This document shows positions 43,676 through 53,203 of a DNA stretch of 64,000 bases, one piece after another. The position numbers were made by a program, and so were the translations under genes. Numbering within the stretch: position 1 is the first letter of the stretch; each line of letters opens with the position of its first letter. Source of the stretch: Acetobacterium woodii. GTDB lineage: Bacteria > Bacillota > Clostridia > Eubacteriales > Eubacteriaceae. The notes beneath the pieces were generated by a model, which made no database searches, had not been told where the DNA came from, and saw only the letters and a program-made list of their open reading frames with translations. Where the stretch lies: the NCBI GenBank assembly GCA_016213825.1, contig JACQZP010000021.1, positions 269,109 through 333,108 on the forward strand, written 5' to 3'.

Positions 43676-44451
43676 CACACACCCAAATTCCGAATAAAAC
43701 TCTTTCGATGAATAGGAGTGGGCCCGAATTTTCGTAAGGCATCGATGTGAGCGGTCGTACCATAACCCATATTATGATCAAAACCGTATTCCGGATATTC
43801 TTCATGATAAAGCTGCATCAGGTTATCCCGGTATACTTTAGCGACAATACTTGCGGCAGCAATGGCATAACTGGTGGCATCGCCGTGAATAATCGACTTT
43901 TGGGGAATTTTTGTATCAAGCTGTAGCGCATCAATGAGCAAGAGTTCCGGCGTTGCTGACAACGTGGTTAATGAATCGGTCATCGCTTTTTTGGTAGCAT
44001 TTAGTATATTAATATCATCAATCACATCACTATCAACCTGACCGATCGCATATTCTATTGCGTCTTCCAATAACAGTTGACACAATGCTTCCCGATTTTT
44101 TTTCGACACCTTCTTCGAATCATTGACATATAACCGACTGGAGTCCGGCTTTAGAATAATGACGCAGGTTACTACTGGTCCAGCCAATGGTCCCCGTCCG
44201 ACCTCATCGATTCCACCGATTCTCTGGATTCCCCGACAATAATAGGTTTCCTCAATGGATTTCATTTGTTTGATCCGCTCGATTTCTTTGTTTCTGGCAC
44301 AAACCTTTTTCTTCAATGATTCCGCAATTTTTTGAACCGCCGATCGTGAGTCTTGCTTTAATTCCGGAATCAGGTCTGGATATGATAAAATATCTAAAGC
44401 TGCAAGATAGTCTTTAATTGATGTTACGGTCATATTCTGAAATGAATTCAT
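43675..44451 (-). CDS. rnhB: Ribonuclease HII
   Basis: 258 residues. Degrades the RNA strand of RNA-DNA hybrids and removes misinserted ribonucleotides. Conserved IGGIDEVGRGPLAGPVVTC with the DE pair, a later LLIDALQLD aspartate, and SYAIAAASIVAKVYRDNLM. An N-terminal extension of about 70 residues (NMTVTSIKDYLAALD) is the Bacillus RnhB-type substrate-binding domain. Last conserved core gene pair with yraN. The strong GAGGT site at 44460 suggests a separate ribosome start after the glycosyltransferase stop. Confidence 0.96.
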   Translation of the reverse strand: MNSFQNMTVTSIKDYLAALDILSYPDLIPELKQDSRSAVQKIAESLKKKVCARNKEIERIKQMKSIEETYYCRGIQRIGGIDEVGRGPLAGPVVTCVIILKPDSSRLYVNDSKKVSKKNREALCQLLLEDAIEYAIGQVDSDVIDDINILNATKKAMTDSLTTLSATPELLLIDALQLDTKIPQKSIIHGDATSYAIAAASIVAKVYRDNLMQLYHEEYPEYGFDHNMGYGTTAHIDALRKFGPTPIHRKSFIRNLGV

Positions 44452-44530
44452 ACTTACCTCTTCTTTGTTATTTGATGCTTTGTCTTATCTTGATATTATA
44501 CTATAAGCCAGACAAATTAAATATCCTATT

Positions 44531-46120
44531 TTAATCATTGCGAATTTCCAGATACTGTTTGGCAATGATTTCCCAGGAATAGTGATCAATACAAATTTGA
44601 TGTGCCTTCTTTCGGATTGATCGCTTTTTCGTTAGACTTAAAGTCCGATTGTAGCTTAGCAAGGTCGAAATGTTCAAGCCCAAATTCTCGACAAGATGCT
44701 CATCTAGCCGCAACTCTTTTAAATTCAGATGATTGAACTCATCCGCAAATTCTGTTTGATAGACATTAACCATTTCGGAAAAACCACTCTGATTTGTTTG
44801 CACCGGGATAATTCCAGATGCTAAAGCTTCAATTCCCACCAAGCCAAAAGCTTCGGGAAAAATAGACGGAGCTACCATTAACGCTGAACAGGCAATCAGC
44901 GGGTTTAAGTGTTCATGACCTAAATAGCCAGCAATCACAATGGCTTTTTTTATTTTATTCTCCGCGGTCCTAAAATAATCATCAGCAAATGACGGTTCTG
45001 CCAATCTTTTGATTAATGAATTAAAAAACCTGGCGGTCGTCTGATCCACTTCATATCCAAAACGAACCGGATGCTCTATCAGTTGAATGAACTCCACTTT
45101 GCTGCGGTTATGCAAGGCATCAATCATCGCTTCAAAATAACTGAGAGATGATCCGAACCCGACAAAAAGAAAGCGAACATTGGGGCTTTTTTGCATAATT
45201 AATGGTGCCGCCGCGATTAGCAGATGGAGTCCCTTTGTCCATAAGTATTTCCCATAATAAATGACGACTTCTTCTCGTTCAAAGTCAATGCTACTTAGCT
45301 TTTTAATGGTATCTGCTTTTGAGGCATCAATCGCTTCAAAGGAATTACCAACTGAAGATGACCTGTCCTTCTTTAATTCGGTTAAAGCATTCATTATTTT
45401 GATCTTTTTTTCTTCAGAATTATTTAATGGTTGGAATTGATTTAAATCGACCCCTCCCGGAATGACTAGTGATTTTCCCAGAATGAAATTCTTTTCCCAA
45501 TTAAAAAAAGAACTAAACTCTTCTTTTGAGTAATTGCTGATAAATACAATTTTATCAACATCCAAAATGCTTTCTTCGGCATATCTTTGCAGCAATTCAC
45601 TTTTTCTAACCGCAAAATTCAGGCAACTCCCATGCATAATCATCACATGAATGCTGCGCTGCCGATTGTAATTGCTCCTGGCAATATACACCGGCTGCAT
45701 AATTGTGTGATTGGATATAATCATGTCGATCTCATCGCTTTTCAAGCCATTGTTGAATGCATTTTTATTGCCATCAAGATAATTTTCGATTTCTTGCTGG
45801 GTACAATCGATAAACGCTTTTACTCGATATCCCGTATAATGATCATGCACAAAAACCGGTAAAAAACCATTTAAGTTTGGACGATACAAAAAACACTTCC
45901 CCAAATACGGGGTTTCTTTTTGATGAACACATGTTGGAATAGTATTGTTGACATCAAACTCATAGACTTTTTCGATAAAATCAAATTGGTTACCGTCATT
46001 TTCCTGACAAAATAAACGGACATCGTGACCCATTTTGCAAAACTCCCGACACAGATTTTGGACCAAAAGATTGCTGCCTGTGCCATTTAAAAAATAGCCG
46101 TGCACCATTGCAATTTGCAT
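44531..46120 (-). CDS. GT-B (family 4) glycosyltransferase inserted in the core gene cluster
   Basis: 529 residues, longer than usual for GT4. N-terminal MVHGYFLNGTGSNLLVQNLC and MGHDVRLFCQEND, middle DKIVFISNYSKEEFSSFF and LVIPGGVDLNQF, donor half VIYYGKYLWTKGLHLLIAA and FPEAFGLVGIEALASGIIPV. No membrane segment. It interrupts the usual rbgA-rnhB neighbourhood; upstream lie two terminators and copy B of the palindromic repeat, so it probably has its own promoter in 46121-46162, though none is clear. Acceptor unknown; an alternative role is glucosylation of a glycolipid or protein. Confidence 0.9.
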   Translation of the reverse strand: MQIAMVHGYFLNGTGSNLLVQNLCREFCKMGHDVRLFCQENDGNQFDFIEKVYEFDVNNTIPTCVHQKETPYLGKCFLYRPNLNGFLPVFVHDHYTGYRVKAFIDCTQQEIENYLDGNKNAFNNGLKSDEIDMIISNHTIMQPVYIARSNYNRQRSIHVMIMHGSCLNFAVRKSELLQRYAEESILDVDKIVFISNYSKEEFSSFFNWEKNFILGKSLVIPGGVDLNQFQPLNNSEEKKIKIMNALTELKKDRSSSVGNSFEAIDASKADTIKKLSSIDFEREEVVIYYGKYLWTKGLHLLIAAAPLIMQKSPNVRFLFVGFGSSLSYFEAMIDALHNRSKVEFIQLIEHPVRFGYEVDQTTARFFNSLIKRLAEPSFADDYFRTAENKIKKAIVIAGYLGHEHLNPLIACSALMVAPSIFPEAFGLVGIEALASGIIPVQTNQSGFSEMVNVYQTEFADEFNHLNLKELRLDEHLVENLGLNISTLLSYNRTLSLTKKRSIRKKAHQICIDHYSWEIIAKQYLEIRND

Positions 46121-46162
46121 GGATTGTCCTCCTCAGTAAATTAAATATATAGGCTAGCGAAA

Positions 46163-46283
46163 CTCATAAGCGTCGAACAGTAGTTGCTTTGCGTTCGGTT
46201 TCCACAAACAATTTTGTATGGTGCGAAACTGGACACAAAGCTTACCGCACTTTTATAAATACATCCGTTAGAATACTTATGAG
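46163..46283. repeat. Palindromic dispersed element, copy B (centre deleted)
   Basis: About 120 bases bounded by CTCATAAG and its inverse CTTATGAG. It holds TTGCTTTGCGTTCGGTTTCC, then CACAAACAATTTTG, then GTGCGAAACTGGACACAAAG, matching copies A and C but lacking roughly 55 bases around the palindrome centre. Same orientation as A and C. I see no clear flanking direct repeat. Confidence 0.75.
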
Positions 46284-46367
46284 ATATACCCTATTTTCTT
46301 AAATTTAAATCTATATTCTGGGAAGATCAGGCCTCGAATAAAATTTATCTATAAAATGACGATAAAA

Positions 46368-46407
46368 AAACAACCAACTTCCATCTTAATAGAAATTGAT
46401 TGTTTTG
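46368..46407 (-). terminator. Second terminator after rbgA
   Basis: Stem AAAACAA/TTGTTTT with an inner AACTTC-like pairing; minus-strand tail TTTTTTTATCG. Acts after the stronger hairpin at 46413-46451. Confidence 0.55.
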
Positions 46408-46412
46408 AGCAT

Positions 46413-46451
46413 ACAGAGAATAGATTTAATCAACACAAATCTATTCTCTGT
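46413..46451 (-). terminator. Terminator of the rplS-lepB-rbgA transcript
   Basis: ACAGAGAATAGATTT pairs perfectly with AAATCTATTCTCTGT around a 9-base loop, about 35 bases after the rbgA stop. Confidence 0.85.
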
Positions 46452-46483
46452 CATTGTTTATTAATTTTACAATAATTTAATGA

Positions 46484-47326
46484 TCAAATTTCAGGACGTT
46501 CCAGGGTAATCCGACCAATCCGGCCATTTTTAAAATCATTGAGGATCAGTACGCTGGTACGGGCATAATCATACTCGCCGCCTTTAATCAGCAGTCCCCG
46601 ACTTTTCGCAATGGCATCAAAAACCGCTGGCAGATTTTTATCGTCCAGCTCAATCTTATAAATAGCTTCCAGTTCATCAGGATAATAGGCGATCAAGTAT
46701 TTCAAAAGATCTGCCGCAATGTTCTCTTTTTCATAAATTGTATCTTTAATCGAGCCTAACCAGGCTAAATGCAACCCCACCATCGGATCTTCAAATTTAG
46801 GCCATAAGATTCCCGGGGTATCCAATAACATCAGATTATCTGGTGTACTGAGCCACTGTTGACCTTTGGTAACCCCAGGCTTGTTGCCAATCTGGGTTTT
46901 CTTTTTGCCAATCAGACTATTGATTACCGTTGATTTTCCAACATTAGGGATCCCACAAACCAGGCATTTTACTTGAGCCTTTTCTTTAATATTTAACTCG
47001 TGGATGGTTTTGACCAGATCGGTTTTCATTCGTCGGTCAAAGGCATCATATAGGACAATTTTCTGAATATCGGTATTCTTTTTAAACCAGTCAATCCATT
47101 CTAGACTAACTTCCGGATCAGCTAGATCGGCTTTATTCAGTAACAGAATATGCTGTTTATTCCAGGTATACTGATTGATTTCGGGATTCTTACTGGAAAT
47201 CGGCAACCGGGCATCGACTACCTCGATGACCACATTAATCAGCTTGAGTTTCTCTTTTATTTCCCGGTTGGCTTTAGCCATGTGTCCGGGGTACCATTGG
47301 ATATATTCAATTTTTTCTTCCGACAT
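46484..47326 (-). CDS. rbgA: Ribosome biogenesis GTPase RbgA (YlqF)
   Basis: 280 residues from the ATG at 47326, one base after the lepB stop; an in-frame extension into lepB is rejected. Circularly permuted GTPase: VVEVVDARLPISSKNPEI, LLNKADLAD (G4), then GIPNVGKSTVIN (G1), PGVTKGQQW (G2) and LLDTPGILWPK (G3). It assists late assembly of the 50S subunit. N-terminal IQWYPGHMAKA is diagnostic. Last gene of the ribosomal operon before the terminators. Confidence 0.96.
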   Translation of the reverse strand: MSEEKIEYIQWYPGHMAKANREIKEKLKLINVVIEVVDARLPISSKNPEINQYTWNKQHILLLNKADLADPEVSLEWIDWFKKNTDIQKIVLYDAFDRRMKTDLVKTIHELNIKEKAQVKCLVCGIPNVGKSTVINSLIGKKKTQIGNKPGVTKGQQWLSTPDNLMLLDTPGILWPKFEDPMVGLHLAWLGSIKDTIYEKENIAADLLKYLIAYYPDELEAIYKIELDDKNLPAVFDAIAKSRGLLIKGGEYDYARTSVLILNDFKNGRIGRITLERPEI

Positions 47327-47327
47327 A

Positions 47328-47855
47328 TTAGACCGTGCCAATTTCTGTGAATGGCCAAATCCTAAAGATAACGCGCCCGTCGATGGCATCTTTTTTAACA
47401 AAACCAAGACTTGGGTAACGGCTGTCAGAACTGTTTGCCCGGTTATCCCCCATTACGAAATAGGTTCCCTCTGGCACAGTAACCTTGGCAAAATCTTCAT
47501 AAGGATCGGTATTAATATAATCTTCTTCCAGTGGTTCGCCATTACGATAAACAACCATATTTTTTATTTCAATGGTATCGCCACCCTTACCAATAACCCG
47601 TTTGACATACTCGACACTATCACTATAGCTGAGAATCACAATGTCGCCGTAGTCCGGTTCACCAATGGTATAGCCAATTTTATTGACAATCAGTCGATTC
47701 CCCTGGACAAGGGTTGGAAACATGGAGCTTCCCTGAACCATGACAAAGTCGAATAAAAACATTTTTATAATAAAAGCAAGCACAATGGCAATCACTGCGG
47801 ATTGTATCCATTCTTTAAGTTCCAAATTACCTTTAGATTCCTTATCGTCTTTCAT
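47328..47855 (-). CDS. lepB: Signal peptidase I
   Basis: 175 residues. One N-terminal membrane helix (WIQSAVIAIVLAFIIKMFLF), then box B VQGSSMFPTL with the catalytic serine (about residue 43), and YVKRVIGKGGDTIEI with the catalytic lysine (about 82), followed by FVMGDNRANSSDSRYP. It cleaves signal peptides outside the membrane. Located between rplS and rbgA as in many Clostridia. AAGGAAG precedes the ATG. Confidence 0.96.
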   Translation of the reverse strand: MKDDKESKGNLELKEWIQSAVIAIVLAFIIKMFLFDFVMVQGSSMFPTLVQGNRLIVNKIGYTIGEPDYGDIVILSYSDSVEYVKRVIGKGGDTIEIKNMVVYRNGEPLEEDYINTDPYEDFAKVTVPEGTYFVMGDNRANSSDSRYPSLGFVKKDAIDGRVIFRIWPFTEIGTV

Positions 47856-47931
47856 TTTTTCACTTCCTTGCTAATCGCTATTTAGTTTTAAATGTAAATA
47901 TAACCAAAAAAGAGGCTTGTCAGCCTCTGAA

Positions 47932-48276
47932 TTACGCTCTTTTTTCTTTGACTTTTGCTGCTTTACCAACACGATCTCGAAGATAGTTAAGTTTAGCTCG
48001 ACGCACTTTTCCGTGTCGAACAATATCAACTTTTTCGATTTTTGGTGAGTGGATCAAGAAGGTTCTTTCTACACCAAAACCAGAAGATATTTTACGTACC
48101 GTAAACGTTTCGCCAACGCCACCGTTTTGTTTTTTTAGCACAATGCCTTCAAAAATCTGAATTCGTTCTTTTTTTCCTTCGATTACTTTTACATGAACTT
48201 TTACAGTGTCACCAACGCTAAACTTTGGTGGTTCTGCCTTCATGTTTTCTAATTGAATCTTCTTAATAATGTCCAT
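47932..48276 (-). CDS. rplS: Ribosomal protein L19
   Basis: 114 residues from the ATG at 48276 (GGAGA site), the normal L19 length; a longer frame to 48318 runs into the leader. Matches L19: [40 protein letters not shown] and [20 protein letters not shown]. Binds 23S rRNA at the 30S-50S interface. About 75 bases separate it from lepB. Confidence 0.97.
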   Translation of the reverse strand: MDIIKKIQLENMKAEPPKFSVGDTVKVHVKVIEGKKERIQIFEGIVLKKQNGGVGETFTVRKISSGFGVERTFLIHSPKIEKVDIVRHGKVRRAKLNYLRDRVGKAAKVKEKRA

Positions 48277-48302
48277 TTTTTTCTCCTTAAAATTCGATTT
48301 CC

Positions 48303-48333
48303 GACGTTCGTGCATCACGTACAGAGGACCGTC
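48303..48333 (-). promoter_or_regulatory. rplS: Candidate structured leader of rplS
   Basis: Between trmD and rplS a small nested structure is visible: GACG...CGTC enclosing CGTG-ATG-CACG. L19 leaders that may mediate autoregulation are known in Firmicutes; whether this belongs to that class is a guess. Confidence 0.35.
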
Positions 48334-48375
48334 TCTATTAATAACATACTGATATATTATACACTTAGTTTATTT

Positions 48376-49074
48376 TTAATGCAAGCTTTTTTCAAATTTA
48401 TATTTTTCAAATAAATCTGGTCGCTTTTCCCGAGTTCGGTCTTCAGCTTTTTGTTTTCGCCATTTTTTGATCTCGGCGTGATTTCCCGACAACAGCACCT
48501 CGGGCACTTCCTGGCCTTCAAATTCCCGAGGTTTGGTATAGTGTGGATACTCCAGCAAATGACTTTCGAAAGACTCTTCTGCCAAGCTGTCACAGTTACC
48601 TAAAAAACCGGGAATGTGTCTGGCGATGGCATCAGCCAGCGTCAGCGCCGGCAATTCTCCGCCAGTCAAAACATAGTCGCCCACCGAAAACTCCAAATCC
48701 ACGTAGCCATCAATGACCCGTTGATCGATACCTTCATAATGACCACATATAAAAATCAGTCCCGGATGCGCTGCTAAGGCCACCCCGTCTTTCTGTTCAA
48801 AGGGCTTACCGCCAGGGGTTAAATAAACCACTGGATAATCCTGGTAGTTGGTTATGCTTTTAAGCGCATTGACAATCGGCGGCGCTGCCATTACCATCCC
48901 GGCACCGCCTCCATAGGGTGAGTCATCCACCTTATGATGCTTATTGCCTGAGAAATCCCGGATATTAATCACTGTGTATTCGATCAAGCCAGCTTTTACC
49001 CCGCGACCAATCATCCCTGTTTGAAAATAGGTTTCAAATATTTCCGGAAACAGGGTTAAAAAATAAAATCTCAT
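48376..49074 (-). CDS. trmD: tRNA (guanine-N1-)-methyltransferase
   Basis: 232 residues. Methylates G37 of tRNAs to prevent frameshifting. Classic TrmD: FLTLFPEIFETYFQTGMIGR, IRDFSGNKHHKVDDSPYGGG, GHYEGIDQRV and VLTGGELPALTLADAI (SAM-binding trefoil knot), then SHLLEYPHYTKPREFEG. Overlaps the rimM stop by 4 bases (ATGA), so the pair is translationally coupled. Confidence 0.97.
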   Translation of the reverse strand: MRFYFLTLFPEIFETYFQTGMIGRGVKAGLIEYTVINIRDFSGNKHHKVDDSPYGGGAGMVMAAPPIVNALKSITNYQDYPVVYLTPGGKPFEQKDGVALAAHPGLIFICGHYEGIDQRVIDGYVDLEFSVGDYVLTGGELPALTLADAIARHIPGFLGNCDSLAEESFESHLLEYPHYTKPREFEGQEVPEVLLSGNHAEIKKWRKQKAEDRTREKRPDLFEKYKFEKSLH

Positions 49075-49583
49075 AAATCCAATATTTCCTGGGGAATCGT
49101 TGCCTCGATTCGTCCGGCTTTAACATCGATCGCTTTGAAATAGAGCTTCCGCGCTGGTACACAATACACTTTCTTGCCTTCTGAGATGGTATAAACATCC
49201 ACGCCACCGGCTTGCATCACGTCGGTAATTTTGCCCAACAGCACACCCTCATTGTAAACCGGCAGCCCCAACAACTCTTCAATGAAAAATTCATCTTCGG
49301 CTAATTCGACTGCCAATTCCTTAGGAATACCAACTTTTCTGCCAATCAACGCTTCCGCATCGTTTCGGTTAGTAATACCTTCCAGAAATAGTAAGACATT
49401 ATTTTTATGCAGCCGGCAATTGGTTATACGATACTCATCCTCGGTTTTATCATTAATGAGGGTTACCGAATCCAGATCATAGAAACGTCCTGGATCGTCG
49501 GTGAGGGGCTGAATTTTTAATTCTCCCTTGATTCCATGCACACCAAGAATACGGCCAATGATAATTAAGCGATTATCTTCCAT
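49071..49583 (-). CDS. rimM: 16S rRNA processing/maturation protein RimM
   Basis: 170 residues from the ATG at 49583, preceded by AAGGAG. An open frame continues upstream to 49817 but only through repeat copy C. N-terminal IIIGRILGVHGIKGELKIQP and a C-terminal PRC-barrel (EDEFFIEELLGLPVYNEGVL) identify RimM, which binds S19 during 30S head assembly. Confidence 0.96.
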   Translation of the reverse strand: MEDNRLIIIGRILGVHGIKGELKIQPLTDDPGRFYDLDSVTLINDKTEDEYRITNCRLHKNNVLLFLEGITNRNDAEALIGRKVGIPKELAVELAEDEFFIEELLGLPVYNEGVLLGKITDVMQAGGVDVYTISEGKKVYCVPARKLYFKAIDVKAGRIEATIPQEILDL

Positions 49584-49609
49584 TTTTTCTCCTTTTTCGA
49601 ATAACCCTA

Positions 49610-49779
49610 TTCGGCAATTGCTAAATACATGAACGTCGAACAATGATTGCTTTGCGTTCAGTTTCCACAAACAATTGTGTAACGTGTAGGCGAACAGGCG
49701 GTAGCCTGTCCGACGTACAGTGTAACAATTGTTTCGTGCGAAACTGGACACAAAGCTCACCGCACTTTCGCAATTACCT
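49610..49779. repeat. Palindromic dispersed element, copy C, with 10-base flanking direct repeats
   Basis: About 170 bases inserted between khpA and rimM. Outer ends are GGCAATTGC and its inverse GCAATTACC; inner arms are GCTTTGCGTTCAGTTTCC and GGACACAAAGC, meeting at AACAGGC GGTA GCCTGTCC. The direct repeat AATAACCCTA lies at 49600-49609 and again at 49780-49789, as expected for a target-site duplication. No transposase-like frame; the plus and minus frames crossing it are accidental. Best-preserved member of the family. Confidence 0.85.
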
Positions 49780-49788
49780 AATAACCCT

Positions 49789-49815
49789 AAAAAAAAAGAG
49801 CTGTTTACACAGCCC
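49789..49815 (-). terminator. Terminator after khpA
   Basis: Minus-strand GCTGT-GTAA-ACAGC followed by TCTTTTTTTTT, immediately after the khpA stop at 49824. It may end or attenuate transcription before rimM. Confidence 0.7.
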
Positions 49816-49823
49816 AATGCCTT

Positions 49824-50054
49824 TTATTGGATAATTTCCAACATGACACGTTTATCTTCTTTCGTGGCAGCGGCTTTTATGACGGTACGAATTGCTTTTG
49901 CGATACGCCCCTGTTTTCCAATGACTTTGCCCATATCGTCGTCAGCGACCTTTAATTCCAAAATAATGGATTGTTCGCCTTCAACTTCCTGGACAGATAC
50001 AGCATCGGGGTGTTCAACAAGAGCCTTAGCGATAATTTCCACAAGTTCTTTCAT
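49824..50054 (-). CDS. khpA: KH-domain RNA-binding protein KhpA (YlqC)
   Basis: 76 residues, a single KH domain with [20 protein letters not shown] (the GxxG loop) as the main RNA-contact motif. KhpA pairs with KhpB/Jag in Firmicutes to control cell elongation genes and RNA. The second of two adjacent ATGs (50054) is better spaced from AGGAGG than the first. Sixteen bases after rpsP, as usual. Confidence 0.94.
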   Translation of the reverse strand: MKELVEIIAKALVEHPDAVSVQEVEGEQSIILELKVADDDMGKVIGKQGRIAKAIRTVIKAAATKEDKRVMLEIIQ

Positions 50055-50070
50055 CATTTACCTCCTGGTA

Positions 50071-50316
50071 CTACTCGATTACGTTTTCTCTTTTTAATAA
50101 ATACTTAACGGTATCCGTTGGTTTTGCACCATTGGCCAACCAAGTTTTGGCTTTATCTGCATCTACTTTTACGAGCGCAGGGTCAACACAAGGGTTGTAG
50201 TATCCAATTTCTTCGATGAACTTACCATCACGTGGTGCTCGTGCATCTGCAACAACGATTCTATAAAAAGGTTTTTTCTTTTTACCCATTCTTTTTAATC
50301 TAATTTTTACTGCCAT
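50071..50316 (-). CDS. rpsP: Ribosomal protein S16
   Basis: 81 residues from the ATG at 50316 (AAAGGGGG site); an in-frame extension to 50373 is in the untranslated gap after ffh. Sequence matches S16: [39 protein letters not shown] and [12 protein letters not shown]. Standard ffh-rpsP-khpA order. Confidence 0.97.
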   Translation of the reverse strand: MAVKIRLKRMGKKKKPFYRIVVADARAPRDGKFIEEIGYYNPCVDPALVKVDADKAKTWLANGAKPTDTVKYLLKRENVIE

Positions 50317-50380
50317 GTTCGTTCCCCCTTTCTTAACATCTTTTATCTTATGACATAGTGTCTTTGATAACAATAATAAT

Positions 50381-51718
50381 TTACATAAAAGGTAGCTTCA
50401 TACGACCTTTTTTTGCAATATTCGGATTTGACAATTGTTTCATCATTTTCTTGGACTGATCAAAACCTTTTAATAAGCGATTGACATCGGCAACTTTGGT
50501 ACCACTTCCTAACGCGATTCGTTTTCTGCGGCTGGCATTAATGATGCCTGGTTTATGTCGTTCTTCCATGGTCATCGACAAAATAATGGCTTCGGTTTGT
50601 TTTGTATTGGCTCCACTTAAATCCATGTTTTTCATGGCTTTTTTATTGGCGCCCGGCATCATTTCCAACAAACTGCTGATGGAACCCATCTTTTCGATCT
50701 GCTTGATTTGATCTAAAAAGTCATTGAGATCAAAATCCTGATTTCTGAACTTTTCTTCCAGTTCTTTCGCTTTTTCGTCATCCATCATACTTTGAGCTTT
50801 ATCAATAAAGGATAGCACATCCCCCATTCCCAAAATTCGGGAGGCCATTCGGTCCGGATAAAAGAGTTCAATGTCGGTGAGTTTTTCACCGGTACCAATA
50901 TATTTTATCGCTTTGCCAATGGTGTAGGTAATTGATAAGGCGGCCCCACCACGGGTATCGCCATCAAGCTTGGTTAAAATGACTCCGGAAATATCCAACT
51001 GGCGGTTAAACTCGTTGGCAACATTAACTGATTCCTGACCAGTCATCCCATCGACGGTTAATAAAATCTCGGTAGGATTAATAGCTGCTTTGATATTGAC
51101 CAGCTCATCCATCAGCGCTTCATCGATTTGCAAACGACCAGCGGTATCAAAGATGACCAGATCATAATAGCCTTCCACCGATTTTTGCAACCCCCGTTTG
51201 GCAATACCAACCGGATCTTTTACATCATGTTCGGAGTAGACATCAATTTTTAATTCGTCACCCAGAATTTCAAGCTGTTTAATTGCTGCCGGACGGTAGA
51301 CATCACAGGCCACCAGCAAGGGTTTGAATTTTTTTTCTTTTTTTAATAAGTTGGCAAGCTTAGCTGCTGTTGTCGTTTTTCCAGCACCTTGGAGACCCAC
51401 CATCATATAAACATTCTGGCGTCCCTGAACAAAATCCATTCGCTCAATTTCCCCGCCGAGCAGGGTCGTCATCTCATCTTTGACAATTTTTATAAACTGC
51501 TGTCCCGGGGTCAAGCTGCTTAAAACCTCTTGACCGATGGCACGTTCGCCGATATTTTTTGTAAATTGTTTAACAACTTTAAAATTGACATCTGCTTCCA
51601 GTAGAGCCATCTTTATTTCACGATTGACTTCCTGAATGTCTTTTTCATTGAGCTTTCCTTTGCGCTTTAGCTGGGAAAATATGTTTTGAAACTTTTCATT
51701 TAATCCTTCAAAGATCAT
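50381..51718 (-). CDS. ffh: Signal recognition particle GTPase Ffh
   Basis: 445 residues. N domain (1-90), G domain with [24 protein letters not shown] and [13 protein letters not shown], then the methionine-rich M domain (about 300-445; [33 protein letters not shown]) that binds signal peptides and 4.5S RNA. Works with FtsY (52222-53124) to target proteins to the membrane. Nine bases after ylxM. Confidence 0.97.
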   Translation of the reverse strand: MIFEGLNEKFQNIFSQLKRKGKLNEKDIQEVNREIKMALLEADVNFKVVKQFTKNIGERAIGQEVLSSLTPGQQFIKIVKDEMTTLLGGEIERMDFVQGRQNVYMMVGLQGAGKTTTAAKLANLLKKEKKFKPLLVACDVYRPAAIKQLEILGDELKIDVYSEHDVKDPVGIAKRGLQKSVEGYYDLVIFDTAGRLQIDEALMDELVNIKAAINPTEILLTVDGMTGQESVNVANEFNRQLDISGVILTKLDGDTRGGAALSITYTIGKAIKYIGTGEKLTDIELFYPDRMASRILGMGDVLSFIDKAQSMMDDEKAKELEEKFRNQDFDLNDFLDQIKQIEKMGSISSLLEMMPGANKKAMKNMDLSGANTKQTEAIILSMTMEERHKPGIINASRRKRIALGSGTKVADVNRLLKGFDQSKKMMKQLSNPNIAKKGRMKLPFM

Positions 51719-51727
51719 CTGTCACCT

Positions 51728-52084
51728 CTAGTTTTCTTCACTGACTTTTTTCAGCTTTTCAACCACCAGCATCAATTCAGATTTAAGCTGCTCGTCTTTT
51801 TCCCGTTCAGCACAATCCAATAAATCTTTCTCTATTTCTTCCATCAGAATTTGAGATTTTAAAAACTTGGCAATCAGTCCCAGTTTTTCTTCATAGGCTT
51901 CCATCATGGCTTTAGAGCGTTTGATTACATCAAAAATACCCTGTCGGGTAACTGCCATAACCTCGGCAATTTCAGCCAGGCTATAATCATCGTCGTAGTA
52001 ATACTCTAAAATCTGTTTTTGTTTGTCTGTCAACAGTTCACCATAAAAATCAAATAAATATTGTTCCCCGACTTTTTTTTCCAT
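51728..52084 (-). CDS. ylxM: YlxM, SRP-associated helix-turn-helix protein
   Basis: 118 residues from the ATG at 52084, spaced from GAAGGTG. The HTH region LLTDKQKQILEYYYDDDYSL and SLAEIAEVMAVTRQGIFDVI resembles sigma-4 domains, followed by a helical tail. In Streptococcus YlxM modulates SRP activity; it is always next to ffh. Confidence 0.94.
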   Translation of the reverse strand: MEKKVGEQYLFDFYGELLTDKQKQILEYYYDDDYSLAEIAEVMAVTRQGIFDVIKRSKAMMEAYEEKLGLIAKFLKSQILMEEIEKDLLDCAEREKDEQLKSELMLVVEKLKKVSEEN

Positions 52085-52221
52085 AAGCACCTTCATCATC
52101 GTCGTAAAGGAAATTTACTTGACGACCTCACTATTGTAAGTCCTGGACGCAAAAAAGTCAAGCTTTTATTCCCATTCTCAGGGACATTTCTTCAATAATT
52201 TTAAGAATTTTTTTCAGAATT

Positions 52222-53124
52222 TTATTCAAATAGAAGATCGACAAATTTCTTGGGATCAAAATCGATTAGATCCTCAGCTTTTTCACCAATTCCCACATAT
52301 TCAATGGGTATCTGCATTTCATCAATGATTGAAATAGCGATCCCACCTTTGGCGGTTCCGTCCAGTTTGGTCAGCACGATCCCGCTGATCTCGACGCATT
52401 CATGAAAAACTTTGGCCTGATTAATCGCATTTTGACCGGTAGTGGCATCTAACACAATCAGATTATGGATGTTGAAACCGGTCCCTTCGCGTTGAATAAC
52501 CTTGCTTATTTTCTCAAGTTCTTTCATCAGGTTAACCTTGTTGTGTAGGCGTCCGGCGGTATCACAGATTAGGACATCCGCTTTTCGGGCTTTAGCTGCC
52601 CCAATCGCGTCAAAAACAACCGAACTGGGATCGGCTCCGGTTGTACTTTTAATAATATCCACACCCACTCGCTTGGCCCACTCATCCAGTTGTTCCACGG
52701 CTGCGGCTCTGAACGTATCGGCCGCCGCAATAATCACCTTTTTGCCTTCTTTTTTATAGCGTTCAGATAGCTTGGCAATGGAGGTGGTTTTTCCTACCCC
52801 ATTAACGCCTACCACCAAAATAATAACGGGCGTCTGCATTTTTTCGCTGTCTACCTGAACCATATCAATCAGGATTTGCTTTAAAAAGCCAACGACCTCT
52901 TCCTTGCTTTTGGACTTGGTTTCGATTATTTTTGCCCGCAGTGCTTCCGTAATCTTAACTGAAGTATGAGCCCCTAAATCCGAAAGGATCAGGGTTTCTT
53001 CCAATTCGTCAAAAAAATCATCATCAAAACTGCCCATGTACATAACATTTTCAATTTTTTCTTTGAAATTATCCGCTGTTTTAACCAGCTTGTTCCGCAT
53101 TCGTTCATATAAACTTAATTCCAT
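52222..53124 (-). CDS. ftsY: SRP receptor FtsY
   Basis: 300 residues: N domain (about 1-85) and G domain with [44 protein letters not shown] and [10 protein letters not shown]. It lacks a long acidic A domain, as usual in Firmicutes. Docks SRP-ribosome complexes at the membrane. A 137-base gap to ylxM shows no clear feature. Confidence 0.97.
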   Translation of the reverse strand: MELSLYERMRNKLVKTADNFKEKIENVMYMGSFDDDFFDELEETLILSDLGAHTSVKITEALRAKIIETKSKSKEEVVGFLKQILIDMVQVDSEKMQTPVIILVVGVNGVGKTTSIAKLSERYKKEGKKVIIAAADTFRAAAVEQLDEWAKRVGVDIIKSTTGADPSSVVFDAIGAAKARKADVLICDTAGRLHNKVNLMKELEKISKVIQREGTGFNIHNLIVLDATTGQNAINQAKVFHECVEISGIVLTKLDGTAKGGIAISIIDEMQIPIEYVGIGEKAEDLIDFDPKKFVDLLFE

Positions 53125-53150
53125 TATTAACTCCTTAATACTAAAATGTT

Positions 53151-53203
53151 AGGCAATTGCGAAAGTGCCGTGAGCTTTGGGCCCAATTTCGCAAATGCCT
53201 AAA
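53151..53203. repeat. Palindromic dispersed element, copy D (short form) with 9-base direct repeats
   Basis: 53 bases between smc and ftsY. AGGCAATTGCGAAAG at one end and TTTCGCAAATGCCT at the other form terminal inverted repeats; the inner GTGCCGTGAGCTTTGGGCCC matches the right end of copies A and C read in reverse. TAAAATGTT occurs on both sides (53142-53150 and 53204-53212), a likely target-site duplication abutting the smc stop. Confidence 0.8.

Noticed and set aside
47327-47407. N-terminal extension of rbgA into lepB
   Set aside because: RbgA homologs begin just before IQWYPGHMAKA; the ATG at 47326 directly follows the lepB stop.
49584-49817. N-terminal extension of rimM
   Set aside because: The open frame only crosses repeat copy C; the ATG at 49583 has the AAGGAG site and gives the normal RimM start.
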